Assembly: GCA_023663635.1 (NCBI GenBank)
Contig: JAMPHD010000001.1
Span: 72,695 to 136,694, forward strand
Reading direction: 5' to 3'
Length of the DNA stretch: 64,000 nucleotides
From: Acetatifactor muris
GTDB lineage: Bacteria; Bacillota; Clostridia; Lachnospirales; Lachnospiraceae
The translations under genes were made by a program, and so were the position numbers. The notes under the pieces were generated by a model. It was not told the DNA's origin. It ran no database searches and worked only from the letters and a program-made list of their open reading frames with translations. Below are positions 26,777-35,063 of the stretch, piece by piece (position 1 is the stretch's first letter; every line of letters starts with the position of its first letter).

Positions 26777-28109
26777 CATCAACTACAGTGGGTACGCGGA
26801 TCTCTGCAGGGAGGCGGACAGGATAGACATGGGCCTGTTTGACCAATATGAGGTGCAGAGGGGACTCCGTGACAAGAACGGCAACGGAGTGCTCACCGGG
26901 CTTACCAATATCTCAAGGATCGAATCGTTCAGGATGGTGGACGGCGTCAAGACTCCCTGCGAAGGCAAACTCTGGTATCGCGGATACGACTGTATAGATC
27001 TGGTCAGGGGGTTTAGGGAGAGGCGGTTTGGCTTTGAGGAGGTCGCCCATCTGGTGCTCTTGGGAGAACTGCCCACGGATGAACAGCTGAAACAGTTCTG
27101 TCAGGTGCTTGCGTCCGAGAGAACCCTGCCCACCAATTTTACCAGAGATGTCATTATGAAGGCGCCCGGCAGCGACATCATGAATTCCATGACCAGAAGC
27201 GTGTTGACTCTGGCTTCTTATGACAGAAGGTGCAAGGACACCTCCCTGGAGAATGTGCTGCGGCAGTGCATGGGGCTGATCAGCCTGTTCCCCGTGCTCG
27301 CGGTGTACGGCTATCATGCCTACAATCACTATGAGAATGACGACAGTATGTATATCCATCGGCCATCCAAGAAACTCTCCACGGCGGAGAATATTCTGAT
27401 GATGCTGCGTCCGGATAAGAAGTATACGGAGTTGGAGGCCCGTGTGTTGGATATCGCGCTGGTGCTGCATATGGAGCACGGCGGGGGCAACAATTCCACC
27501 TTCACCACCCGCGTGGTGACATCCTCCGGCTCCGATACCTATTCCGTGATAGCGGCGGCGCTGTCCTCCCTGAAGGGACCGAAACACGGCGGCGCCAATA
27601 TCAAGGTGGTGGAGATGATGCGGGATCTGGAGGCCAATGTGTCCGACTGGGAGGACGAGGACGAGGTAAAGGCGTATCTGCAGAAGATATTGAGTAAGGA
27701 GGCCTTTGACCGCAAGGGCCTGATCTATGGCATGGGACATGCGGTGTACTCCCTGTCCGACCCGAGAGCGACGGTGTTCAAGGGTTTTGTGGAGCAGCTT
27801 GCCCTGGCCAAGGGAAGGGAGAAGGACTTCCGCCTGTATTCCATGATCGAGCGGCTGGCTCCGGAGCTGATCGCGCAGAAGTCCCGCATTTACAAGGGCG
27901 TCAGCGCCAATGTGGATTTTTACAGCGGTTTTGTGTACAGTATGTTGGAGATTCCGTTGGAGATGTATACCCCGATCTTTGCCATCGCCCGTATCGTGGG
28001 ATGGAGCGCGCACCGCATCGAGGAGCTTTTGAACATGGACAAGATCATCCGTCCGGCCTACAAGAGCGTGATGGAGGAGCGGGAATATCTGCCCATGGAG
28101 CAGAGATAG
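26763..28109 (+). CDS. Citrate synthase
   Basis: This 448-residue enzyme condenses acetyl-CoA with oxaloacetate (or a related 2-oxo acid). Visible motifs are GLTNISRIES near the N-terminus, WYRGYDCIDL, HMEHGGGNNSTFTTRVV with the conserved histidine, and the catalytic YGMGHAVYSLSDPRA. The start at 26763 has AAGGAGG seven bases upstream, which lies inside the end of the kinase gene; the two genes overlap by 14 bases. The pairing with a sensor kinase is odd for a metabolic gene. A methylcitrate synthase activity cannot be excluded. A strong terminator follows. Confidence 0.93.
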   Translation: MKKNDINYSGYADLCREADRIDMGLFDQYEVQRGLRDKNGNGVLTGLTNISRIESFRMVDGVKTPCEGKLWYRGYDCIDLVRGFRERRFGFEEVAHLVLLGELPTDEQLKQFCQVLASERTLPTNFTRDVIMKAPGSDIMNSMTRSVLTLASYDRRCKDTSLENVLRQCMGLISLFPVLAVYGYHAYNHYENDDSMYIHRPSKKLSTAENILMMLRPDKKYTELEARVLDIALVLHMEHGGGNNSTFTTRVVTSSGSDTYSVIAAALSSLKGPKHGGANIKVVEMMRDLEANVSDWEDEDEVKAYLQKILSKEAFDRKGLIYGMGHAVYSLSDPRATVFKGFVEQLALAKGREKDFRLYSMIERLAPELIAQKSRIYKGVSANVDFYSGFVYSMLEIPLEMYTPIFAIARIVGWSAHRIEELLNMDKIIRPAYKSVMEEREYLPMEQR

Positions 28110-28164
28110 CGGAAGGCCTGTGACAGGGATGAGCATATGATACGGGTGAATAAGTGATACGGAT

Positions 28165-28203
28165 TCGGACCGGCGGACAAGCGCCGGTCCGGTATATTTT
28201 TTC
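28165..28203 (+). terminator. Terminator after citrate synthase
   Basis: GGACCGGCG (28167-28175) pairs perfectly with CGCCGGTCC (28182-28190), followed by a TATATTTTTT tract. Confidence 0.85.
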
Positions 28204-28251
28204 CGCACCGGTATACCACATTTTAAGTTCAGACATAATAGCCATAAAGTA

Positions 28252-28279
28252 TTGAAGTCTGAGGGAGATGTGGTAAAAT
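28252..28279 (+). promoter_or_regulatory. Candidate promoter of the DUF2974 gene
   Basis: TTGAAG (28252-28257) and TAAAAT (28274-28279) are spaced by 16 bases just upstream of the start at 28301. The very short leader still leaves room for GGAGG. Confidence 0.45.
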
Positions 28280-28300
28280 ATGAGAATATGGAGGATATTT

Positions 28301-29419
28301 ATGTCGGATACGATGCGGACTTATCTGAGAGATTATGGAGACATTCCCTTTGTCGAACGGCCCATGAATGATGTGGACAGTCTGGTGCTGTGCCAGTTCG
28401 CTTATCTGAAATTTGACGGGATGGTTCCGGATGTCCGAAAAGAGGGGCCCTCCGTCTCCCTGCAGGAGTTGGCGCGGCATCCCGACGCGGACATGCTGTT
28501 TGCGGACGAGCGTTTTGCGAAGGACAATCGGGAGCTCTTTGCGGGCATGCTGTCGGGAAGGCGTTTTTGCGACATGAAGATGAACTGTTACATCAATGTG
28601 GTGGAAAAGGAGTGGGAGACGCAGTTTGCCGCCATCACCTATATTTTGGACGACGGTACGATCTATGTGGCTTTTCGCGGCACGGACGAGACCATCGTGG
28701 GTTGGAAGGAAGACTTCAACATGGCGTTTCTCCATCCGGTGCCGGGTCAGGCGCTGAGCGTGAAATATCTGAATATGGTGACGCGGCGTTTCTCGAACCG
28801 TTTTTATGTGGGGGGCCATTCCAAGGGTGGGAATCTGGCGATATACAGCGCCATGAACTGTGTGCCCAAGGTGCAGGAGCGCATTCTCAAGATCTATTGT
28901 ATGGATGGCCCGGGATTCAAGCCGGAAGTGTTGGCAGAGTGCGGCTATGACAGGATCGCGGACCGGGTGGTGAAACTGTTGCCCCATTCCTCCATGATAG
29001 GCATGATCTTTGAGTGGGACAACCGATATCGCGTGGTGGAGTCGAGAAGTTTTGGTCTGGCGCAGCACGATCCGTACAATTGGAAGATAAAAGACGGTGA
29101 GTTCGCCATGGTGGACGAGCTTGACGGGAATACTTATCGGTTGGACAATACTCTCAATGAATGGATCATATCTCTGGATGAGGAGAAGATCCGACTGTTT
29201 GTGGATACACTGTATCAGGTCATCTCCGCGTCGGAGGCGGAGGATCTGATCGCCATGACAGCGGATTGGAAACGCAGCATGAACGGCGTGATCTCCGCCA
29301 TGAAGGGCTTGGACGAGGAGACGGTCCGGGTGCTCAGGGAGACCGTCCGGACGCTGTTTGAACTCAGGAGGAAACGCCGTCCGCGAAAAAGGACAAAAGC
29401 GGCGAACCCGACAGCGTAG
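28301..29419 (+). CDS. DUF2974 (Mbeg1-like) alpha/beta hydrolase
   Basis: This 372-residue protein belongs to the Mbeg1-like/DUF2974 group of lipase-fold proteins. The N-terminal NDVDSLVLCQFAYLKF, the strand DGTIYVAFRGTDETIVGWKEDFNM, and the nucleophile elbow VGGHSKGGNLAIYSAM (G-H-S-K-G) are typical; a DGPGF turn follows. No signal peptide is seen, so action is cytosolic on an unknown ester or lipid. The start at 28301 has GGAGG six bases upstream. The basic C-terminal tail (KRRPRKRTK) is encoded on DNA shared with the end of the convergent amidotransferase gene. Confidence 0.88.
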   Translation: MSDTMRTYLRDYGDIPFVERPMNDVDSLVLCQFAYLKFDGMVPDVRKEGPSVSLQELARHPDADMLFADERFAKDNRELFAGMLSGRRFCDMKMNCYINVVEKEWETQFAAITYILDDGTIYVAFRGTDETIVGWKEDFNMAFLHPVPGQALSVKYLNMVTRRFSNRFYVGGHSKGGNLAIYSAMNCVPKVQERILKIYCMDGPGFKPEVLAECGYDRIADRVVKLLPHSSMIGMIFEWDNRYRVVESRSFGLAQHDPYNWKIKDGEFAMVDELDGNTYRLDNTLNEWIISLDEEKIRLFVDTLYQVISASEAEDLIAMTADWKRSMNGVISAMKGLDEETVRVLRETVRTLFELRRKRRPRKRTKAANPTA

Positions 29420-30011
29420 TATACGCGCCGTTCAGCCTCTCGGGATGCCATTGCAGGCCCAGAACGGGCAGACTCTCATGGACGACGGCCTCCGGGCAGC
29501 GGTCGGCGGCGCAGCGTTGGATGACTCTAAGCCCCGTTCCGATCCTGTTCAGGCATTGGTGATGGGCGGAATTGACTACGGATTCTCCGCCATAGAGCGC
29601 ATGGAGCAAAGTTCCCTCCTCGGTGAGGACAGGGTGGTAGAGATCCCCTCCGGAACGCAGATGCAGACAGGCATCGGGCATATCCTGCAGGATGGTGCCG
29701 CCGAAGGCCACGTTGATAAGCTGCATGCCTTTACAGATGCCAAGGACGGGAATGTGATGCCGTATACACAGTTCCAGCGCCTGAAACTGCAGGATGTCCA
29801 GTTCCGTGTCAATGCTCCGGGAGCCTTTATTTTTTTCGCCGAAGAAGGCGGGGGTGATGTCTCCGCCTCCGGGCAGCAGCAGCCCGTCGCAGGCGGACGC
29901 CGCCCCCGGATTGAGGGTGGTGACGGGGATAAATCCGTTCTCCGTGAGAAAGCGCTCATAGTTGGCCACATCTCTCGGTCGCCCGAGAATGGCGATCTTG
30001 CGGTTTTGCAA
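29364..30011 (-). CDS. Class I glutamine amidotransferase-like (gamma-glutamyl-GABA hydrolase family)
   Basis: This 215-residue peptidase C26-type protein probably hydrolyses a gamma-glutamyl amide. It has LLLPGGGDITPAFFGE, the nucleophile elbow LGICKGMQLINVAFGG with the catalytic cysteine, and LGLQWHPERL with the catalytic histidine. Its start is a TTG at 30011 with GGGGAG nine bases upstream. The 3' end overlaps the convergent DUF2974 gene by 56 bases, so both proteins share coding DNA on opposite strands. The PuuD relatives act in polyamine breakdown; no other such gene is in the window, so the substrate is open. Confidence 0.9.
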   Translation of the reverse strand: MQNRKIAILGRPRDVANYERFLTENGFIPVTTLNPGAASACDGLLLPGGGDITPAFFGEKNKGSRSIDTELDILQFQALELCIRHHIPVLGICKGMQLINVAFGGTILQDMPDACLHLRSGGDLYHPVLTEEGTLLHALYGGESVVNSAHHQCLNRIGTGLRVIQRCAADRCPEAVVHESLPVLGLQWHPERLNGAYTTLSGSPLLSFFADGVSS

Positions 30012-30185
30012 TAGATCACGCTCCCCAATGCAACATTTTGGAAGAAGTTGCGTCTGTAAGGATATATAATAATATATGCGGGCACGGTCATTTGTGGCAC
30101 GCCTGTCATGGGATGACTGCCATGGCTTATTCGCCGTGGATGTTGCATGGCACGGTTGTTCGGAACCCGCAGGTTAGGAGAACAT

Positions 30186-32801
30186 ATGGAGACAGAGACG
30201 AAAGAGGAGAGCAGAACAGAGCCGATATCCCTGAGAAGAAAACTGCTGCGCCCGGAAGTGATTGCGGGGGCGGCTGCTTTTGGGATTCCCGTGCTGATCA
30301 TGCTCGCCAATTTTGCGCTCAAGGGAATTTACCCCTTTGGGGACAGGAGCTTTCTGAGTACGGATCTGTATCACCAGTACATGCCCTTTTTCAGTGAGTT
30401 CATCCGCTCGGTGAAGGAGGGGCAGGGGATAGCCCACACATGGAATGTGGGGATCGGCTCCAATTTCCTGGCGTTGTATGTATATTATCTGGCAAGTCCG
30501 TTCCACTGGTTGGGATTCGCCGCGCCTGAGGCACATATCATGGAATTTCTCACCTATCTGGTGGTGTTCAAGATCGGTCTGTGCGGACTCTCCGCTTTTT
30601 GGTATCTGTATACGCGGGGGACACAGGACGATAAACCGAGTCCGGACGATAAACCGAGTCCGGACGATAAAAAGAGTTTGCTCACGGCGCTGTTTTTTTC
30701 CATGCCCTATGCGCTGTCCGGCTTTCTGGCCGCCTATAATTGGAATATCATGTGGTTGGACTGCGTGATCCTGCTGCCCCTTATCATGCGGGGACTGGAG
30801 CGTCTGGTGCGCCTTGGCAGGCCGGGTCTTTATTGCGTCACGCTGGGGCTGTCGATCTTTACGAATTTTTATATCTCCATCATGATCTGTATCTTTATGG
30901 TGCTGTATTTTGTTTTTCTGTACTGCACGGAGACGCATCCCATGCTGGGGCGGGACGTCGGAGGGGGAAGGCGTATAGCGGCGCATCTTAAGCCGGCGGG
31001 GCAGTTTGCGCTATACTCGCTGCTTGCGGGCGGAATGGCTGCGGCGCTGCTGATCCCGGAGGTCTGCGCGATCCTGGAGACGGATTTTGGGGATATCGAC
31101 TTTCCGAACAAGGTGGAGAGCTATTTCTCCGTGCTAGACATGTTGGCCAGACATTGCGTGTCCGTGTCGGTGGAGAAGGGCCTGAATCACTGGCCCAATA
31201 TCTACTGCGGGGCGGCGGTGTTTCTGTTGCTCCCGCTCTATGCGGTCAATGAGAAGATTCCCGCGCGCAGACGTTTCGGCATGTTGGCGCTGGCAGGCTT
31301 TCTGTTGGTGAGTTTCAGCACCTCCGCGCTCAACTTTGTCTGGCATGGCCTGAATTGGCCGGACTCTCTGCCGGCCAGACAGTCCTTTATCTATATCATG
31401 CTGATGCTCATCATGTGCCAGGATGCCTGTGCTCTCCCGGAGAGGGACGGGCGGCCGGACAGGGAGCGGATCGTGCGTGTTTATCTGGCGGCAGTGGCGG
31501 CGCTTCTCATGGTGGAAAAGTTTGCGGAGCATGAGGATATACTGCCCGGAGTAGAGTGGCTGACCCTCCTGTTCGTCACGATCTATGCCATGGCATATTA
31601 CCTGGCCTGCACGCGCACCACGAAGGCTTGGCGGATATTCTTAAGCTGTGCCGTGCTGCTCGCCGTGGCAGCGGAGACGGGCATCAATACCTATGCCACG
31701 AGTATCAGCAATGTGAGCAGGGACGGCTATCTGGAAAATCTGGAGGACTATGCCGTCTTGAGCGAATGGTTGGAAGGGCAGGAAGACGGATTCTACCGGG
31801 TGGAAAAATTCACCCGCAAGACCAAGAATGACGGCACTCTGGTGGGATATCCCACGGCCTCCGTGTTTTCCTCCACATTGAATTCGCGGGTGATGGATCT
31901 CTATAAGAGACTGGGAATGCGCCACAGCAAGGTATATTATGCCTATGACGGAGCCACTGCCTTTACCGGCGCGCTTTTGAACGTGAATTATATGTTTGGG
32001 GAATCCGTCGCGTATGACAACAGCCTGTACCAGATTCTGAATGACAGCGGCAGGATTGTCCTGTATCGTGTGCGGAATGCTTTGCCCTTCGGCTATGTGG
32101 CGCCCGAGGGCTACGATCTGCCTGAGGGGTTCGACGACAGCGCGTTGCGTCTGCAGAATCAGATGGTGCATGAGTTGGGGATAAACGGTCAGTTGTTTGT
32201 CAAATGCGAGAGAGACAATGAAGGGGAGAGTGTGAGTTTCTATGCCCCGGAGGACGGTATTTATTACGGTATCCTCACCGCCTCCGGCACCAAAAAGGTC
32301 AAGGCCTGCGGGGGCTCTCCGGGGGAGCAGGACTTTCAGGATCTCAAGGACGGTTCCATATTGTATCTGGGCTTTCTGCCGGAGGGGCGGAATATGTACC
32401 TGATGAACGGGGATGAGGACGATTCAAGCAGGAAGATTTCCGCGGACATCTGGCGCATGGACGAGGAGGTGCTGCAGGAGGCGCTCTCCCGGCTCTCGGA
32501 ACACAGTCTGGAGCAGGTGGAGTATGACAGCACTCATATCTCGGGCAGACTGCGCATGGAGGAGGCCGGACGGCTGATCCTCTCGGTGCCTTATGAGAAG
32601 GGTTGGCGGGTCACCTTAAACGGGGAGGATGTGGAGCCCGCGCTGTTTGGCGGCGCGCTCATGGCCTTTGACCTCGAGCCCGGGGAGTATGAGCTGTATA
32701 TGCGTTATGTGCCCTATGGAAAATACGCGGGGATCGCGGTGAGTCTCATAAGCCTGATCTGCTTTGGCGGCCTGATGTGGCTGAGGAGACGGAGACATTA
32801 A
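30186..32801 (+). CDS. YfhO-family polytopic membrane protein
   Basis: This 871-residue protein has about a dozen membrane helices in its first two thirds and an extracellular C-terminal part before a last helix, as in YfhO proteins, which act in cell-envelope or lipoteichoic acid glycosylation. The GDRSFLSTDLYHQYMPFFSEF loop after the first helix and WNVGIGSNFLALYVYYLASP are the family's catalytic-side motifs. The tail SVPYEKGWRVTLNGEDVEP is also typical. A cytoplasmic loop near residue 150 holds a repeated DDKPSP encoded by an 18-bp tandem repeat. The start at 30186 has AGGAGA upstream. Confidence 0.9.
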   Translation: METETKEESRTEPISLRRKLLRPEVIAGAAAFGIPVLIMLANFALKGIYPFGDRSFLSTDLYHQYMPFFSEFIRSVKEGQGIAHTWNVGIGSNFLALYVYYLASPFHWLGFAAPEAHIMEFLTYLVVFKIGLCGLSAFWYLYTRGTQDDKPSPDDKPSPDDKKSLLTALFFSMPYALSGFLAAYNWNIMWLDCVILLPLIMRGLERLVRLGRPGLYCVTLGLSIFTNFYISIMICIFMVLYFVFLYCTETHPMLGRDVGGGRRIAAHLKPAGQFALYSLLAGGMAAALLIPEVCAILETDFGDIDFPNKVESYFSVLDMLARHCVSVSVEKGLNHWPNIYCGAAVFLLLPLYAVNEKIPARRRFGMLALAGFLLVSFSTSALNFVWHGLNWPDSLPARQSFIYIMLMLIMCQDACALPERDGRPDRERIVRVYLAAVAALLMVEKFAEHEDILPGVEWLTLLFVTIYAMAYYLACTRTTKAWRIFLSCAVLLAVAAETGINTYATSISNVSRDGYLENLEDYAVLSEWLEGQEDGFYRVEKFTRKTKNDGTLVGYPTASVFSSTLNSRVMDLYKRLGMRHSKVYYAYDGATAFTGALLNVNYMFGESVAYDNSLYQILNDSGRIVLYRVRNALPFGYVAPEGYDLPEGFDDSALRLQNQMVHELGINGQLFVKCERDNEGESVSFYAPEDGIYYGILTASGTKKVKACGGSPGEQDFQDLKDGSILYLGFLPEGRNMYLMNGDEDDSSRKISADIWRMDEEVLQEALSRLSEHSLEQVEYDSTHISGRLRMEEAGRLILSVPYEKGWRVTLNGEDVEPALFGGALMAFDLEPGEYELYMRYVPYGKYAGIAVSLISLICFGGLMWLRRRRH
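30626..30674 (+). repeat. 18-bp in-frame tandem repeat in the YfhO gene
   Basis: The unit GGACGATAAACCGAGTCC occurs exactly at 30626-30643 and 30644-30661, and a partial third copy follows. It encodes repeated DDKPSP in a hydrophilic loop. Exact copies suggest recent slippage; because 18 is a multiple of three, copy-number change would not break the frame. Confidence 0.9.
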
Positions 32802-32879
32802 GGGAATTTTATTGGACTATAAATATGATACCTTCTTATCAGATCAGAGAGGAAAACGATCCGGTAAGGAGGTATTTTT

Positions 32880-33389
32880 ATGAGAAGAGCATTTGGAGCG
32901 ATCGTCATGGCATGGGCGCTGATCTGCCTGACCGGGGTTGGCGCGGCGGGGATGACAACGGACGGAGCGGAGCGGCAGGAGAGCGCGGGACGACAGGAGA
33001 GCGCGGCAGGGCAGGAGAGCGCAGGGGGGCAGGACAGTACAGGGTGGCAGGAGGTCGCGGGACAGCAGGACAGTGCCGCCCGGGAAGGCGGAGCCGCGGA
33101 CCGGGATACGGAGCGCAGGTATCGGGAGTGGGAGGAAGAATTGCTCTCGGACACGAAGATTCTGCTGACGGCGGGGGGATTTCGCAACAGCGGCGTCACA
33201 CTCAATCGGATCGTGGATGCCGAGGGTCACAGGACCTATACTTTCACCATCCATCACAGGCACATCGACAGAATGACGGAGGAGGAGAGGCAGAGTCTGG
33301 CAGGAGAGCTGGGGGCGCTGACGGAGGGTTTCGGCGCGGAGGATCCGGACGGGAGCTGTGAATTTCTATATGATTTTCTGATCCTGTGA
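32880..33389 (+). CDS. Secreted protein with degenerate Q-E/D-S-A repeats
   Basis: This 169-residue protein is not recognised. It has a signal peptide (about 1-23, MRRAFGAIVMAWALICLTG and small residues after). A low-complexity region (about 28-67) follows with six or seven imperfect copies of a Q-E/D-S-A-G unit. Then comes a compact domain of about 100 residues that begins RRYREWEEELLSD and contains a basic TIHHRHIDRM. AAGGAGG lies seven bases before the ATG. It follows the YfhO gene by 78 bases and could be cotranscribed. The GC-rich repeats on the DNA level suggest length variation. Confidence 0.7.
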   Translation: MRRAFGAIVMAWALICLTGVGAAGMTTDGAERQESAGRQESAAGQESAGGQDSTGWQEVAGQQDSAAREGGAADRDTERRYREWEEELLSDTKILLTAGGFRNSGVTLNRIVDAEGHRTYTFTIHHRHIDRMTEEERQSLAGELGALTEGFGAEDPDGSCEFLYDFLIL

Positions 33390-33432
33390 CCGGACGTCTC
33401 AAAATATGCGGACCGGTTCGACAAAGATTTAC

Positions 33433-33461
33433 ATGACATTTGCTCAAAATGGGGTTATACT
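33433..33461 (+). promoter_or_regulatory. Promoter of the DUF1653 gene
   Basis: ATGACA (33433-33438) and TATACT (33456-33461) are spaced by 17 bases, about 48 bases before the ATG. Confidence 0.5.
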
Positions 33462-33508
33462 CATAGTAAATAGCCGTCGCGAGGCGGAGGTTGAAAGGAG
33501 TTTTGCAA

Positions 33509-34057
33509 ATGTCATTTATTCCGAGGCCCCATGAGATCTACAAACATTTTAAAGGAAATCTGTATCAGATAACGGCAGTGGCAAGGCACACGGAGACGGA
33601 TGAGCTCCTGGTGGTCTATCAGGCGCTGTACGGGGACTTTGAGACCTTTGCAAGACCGCTCGATATGTTCCTCAGCGAGGTGGATCGGGAGAAATATCCG
33701 GATGCCCGCCAGAGATATCGGTTTGAGCTGCAAAGCGACAATCCCGACCGACTTAAGGAGCGGGAGGGCGCCGGGGCAGATAAGTCTGCGGGCGACGCGT
33801 CCGCTGCGGAGACGGATGAAACAGACGGGGAATACAATCCGGATCCGCAGCTCATGGAGTTTTTGGACGCGGATACCTACGAGCAGCGGCTTAACATCCT
33901 CACGGGACTCCACCACCGTATCACGGACGACATGATCACTACCATGGCCGTGGCATGTGACATCGAGGTGCCGGACGGGGAGACGGAGGAGAGATACGCA
34001 TCTCTCAAATCCTGTCTGTTGACGCTGGAGAAGTACGAGTGCAATCGTCTGCGCTGA
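33509..34057 (+). CDS. DUF1653 domain protein
   Basis: This 182-residue protein starts with a DUF1653 domain (about 3-70): PRPHEIYKHFKGNLYQITAVARHTETDELLVVYQALYGD. An acidic, alanine-rich linker of about 35 residues follows, then a helical domain (about 115-182) that looks like LMEFLDADTYEQRLNILTGLHHRITDDMI. The function of DUF1653 is unknown. The start at 33509 follows AAAGGAG at nine bases. It sits 40 bases before the 5'-nucleotidase gene and is probably cotranscribed. Confidence 0.85.
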   Translation: MSFIPRPHEIYKHFKGNLYQITAVARHTETDELLVVYQALYGDFETFARPLDMFLSEVDREKYPDARQRYRFELQSDNPDRLKEREGAGADKSAGDASAAETDETDGEYNPDPQLMEFLDADTYEQRLNILTGLHHRITDDMITTMAVACDIEVPDGETEERYASLKSCLLTLEKYECNRLR

Positions 34058-34097
34058 GCCCGTACCGCCGTTTCTGATCCGTGGAGAGGAGAGGCGT

Positions 34098-35063
34098 ATG
34101 GTTAAGGGAACTCAGAGTAAGATGGTGATAGGGATATCGGCGAGGGCGCTTTTTGACCTGACCAAGGAACATCAGATCTATCTGACAAGAGGCGTGGAGG
34201 CATATTGTAAATACCAGATGGAGCATGAGAGAGAGGCATTGAGACCGGGCCCCGGATTCGGGCTGATCCGCGCCCTGCTCTCACTGAACAGCCGGTGTAA
34301 AGAGCAGCCGGTGGAGGTGATCATCATGTCCCACAACAGCCCGGACACTTCGCTTCGGGTGTTCAACACGATCAGACATTACGGACTGGACATCACCCGG
34401 GCCGTGTTGGTGAGCGGGGCCTCTCTGGCGCCCTATCTGGAGGCGTTCCACACGGATCTGTATCTGTCCGCCTGTGAGGAGGATGTGCAGTGCGCCATCG
34501 ACAGCGGCATCGCCGCGGGGATCATCTGTACGGAGCGGACGGGCAGTTTCGGGACGGAAGAGGCGACGGAGGCGGACGATCGGATCAGGATCGCCTTTGA
34601 CGGGGACGCGGTGCTCTTCACGGATGAGTCGGAGCGGATATTCCGGACCGGGGGACTGCATGCCTTTGTGGAAAATGAGGAGAAAAACGCAGACAATCCG
34701 TTGGCGGACGGACCCTTTGCCAATTTTTTGAGAAAACTGGCAAGTCTGCAGAGGGCGGTGGACGACGGAGAGGGGGTCTGCCCGATCCGCACGGCGCTTG
34801 TGACCTCCCGCAGCGCCCCGGCTCACGAGAGGGTCATTCGGACACTGCGATCCTGGAATGTGAGGGTGGATGAGGCGTTTTTTCTGGGAGGACTGGAGAA
34901 ACGGGAAGTGCTCGCGGCCTTCGGGGCACAGATCTTTTTTGACGATCAGTCGGTTCACACGCAGAGCGCGGCGCAGGCGGTGCCGGCGGCGCGTGTGCCC
35001 TACCGCAAGACCGGAAGGAGAGACAATCTTTTAAATGAAATATCAGACGATCGCGCAAGCTGA
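34098..35063 (+). CDS. 5'-nucleotidase (cytosolic class I-like family)
   Basis: This 321-residue protein matches the bacterial 5'-nucleotidase family related to animal cN-I. It has IGISARALFDLTKEHQIYLTRGVEAYCKYQ near the N-terminus, PGPGFGLIRALLSLN, VEVIIMSHNSPDTSLRVFNTI and RIAFDGDAVLFTDESE with the Asp motif, plus a late FLGGLEKREVLAAFGAQIFFDDQ. It would dephosphorylate nucleoside monophosphates in the cytosol. GGAGAGGAG precedes the ATG. Its end overlaps the start of the SfsA-MutY gene by 29 bases, so translation of the two is probably coupled. Confidence 0.9.
   Translation: MVKGTQSKMVIGISARALFDLTKEHQIYLTRGVEAYCKYQMEHEREALRPGPGFGLIRALLSLNSRCKEQPVEVIIMSHNSPDTSLRVFNTIRHYGLDITRAVLVSGASLAPYLEAFHTDLYLSACEEDVQCAIDSGIAAGIICTERTGSFGTEEATEADDRIRIAFDGDAVLFTDESERIFRTGGLHAFVENEEKNADNPLADGPFANFLRKLASLQRAVDDGEGVCPIRTALVTSRSAPAHERVIRTLRSWNVRVDEAFFLGGLEKREVLAAFGAQIFFDDQSVHTQSAAQAVPAARVPYRKTGRRDNLLNEISDDRAS

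Noticed and set aside
32777..33361. A 194-codon plus-strand frame overlapping the secreted repeat protein
   Set aside because: It is frame-shifted against a gene that has a signal peptide and AAGGAGG; the product is a glycine/arginine-rich shadow.
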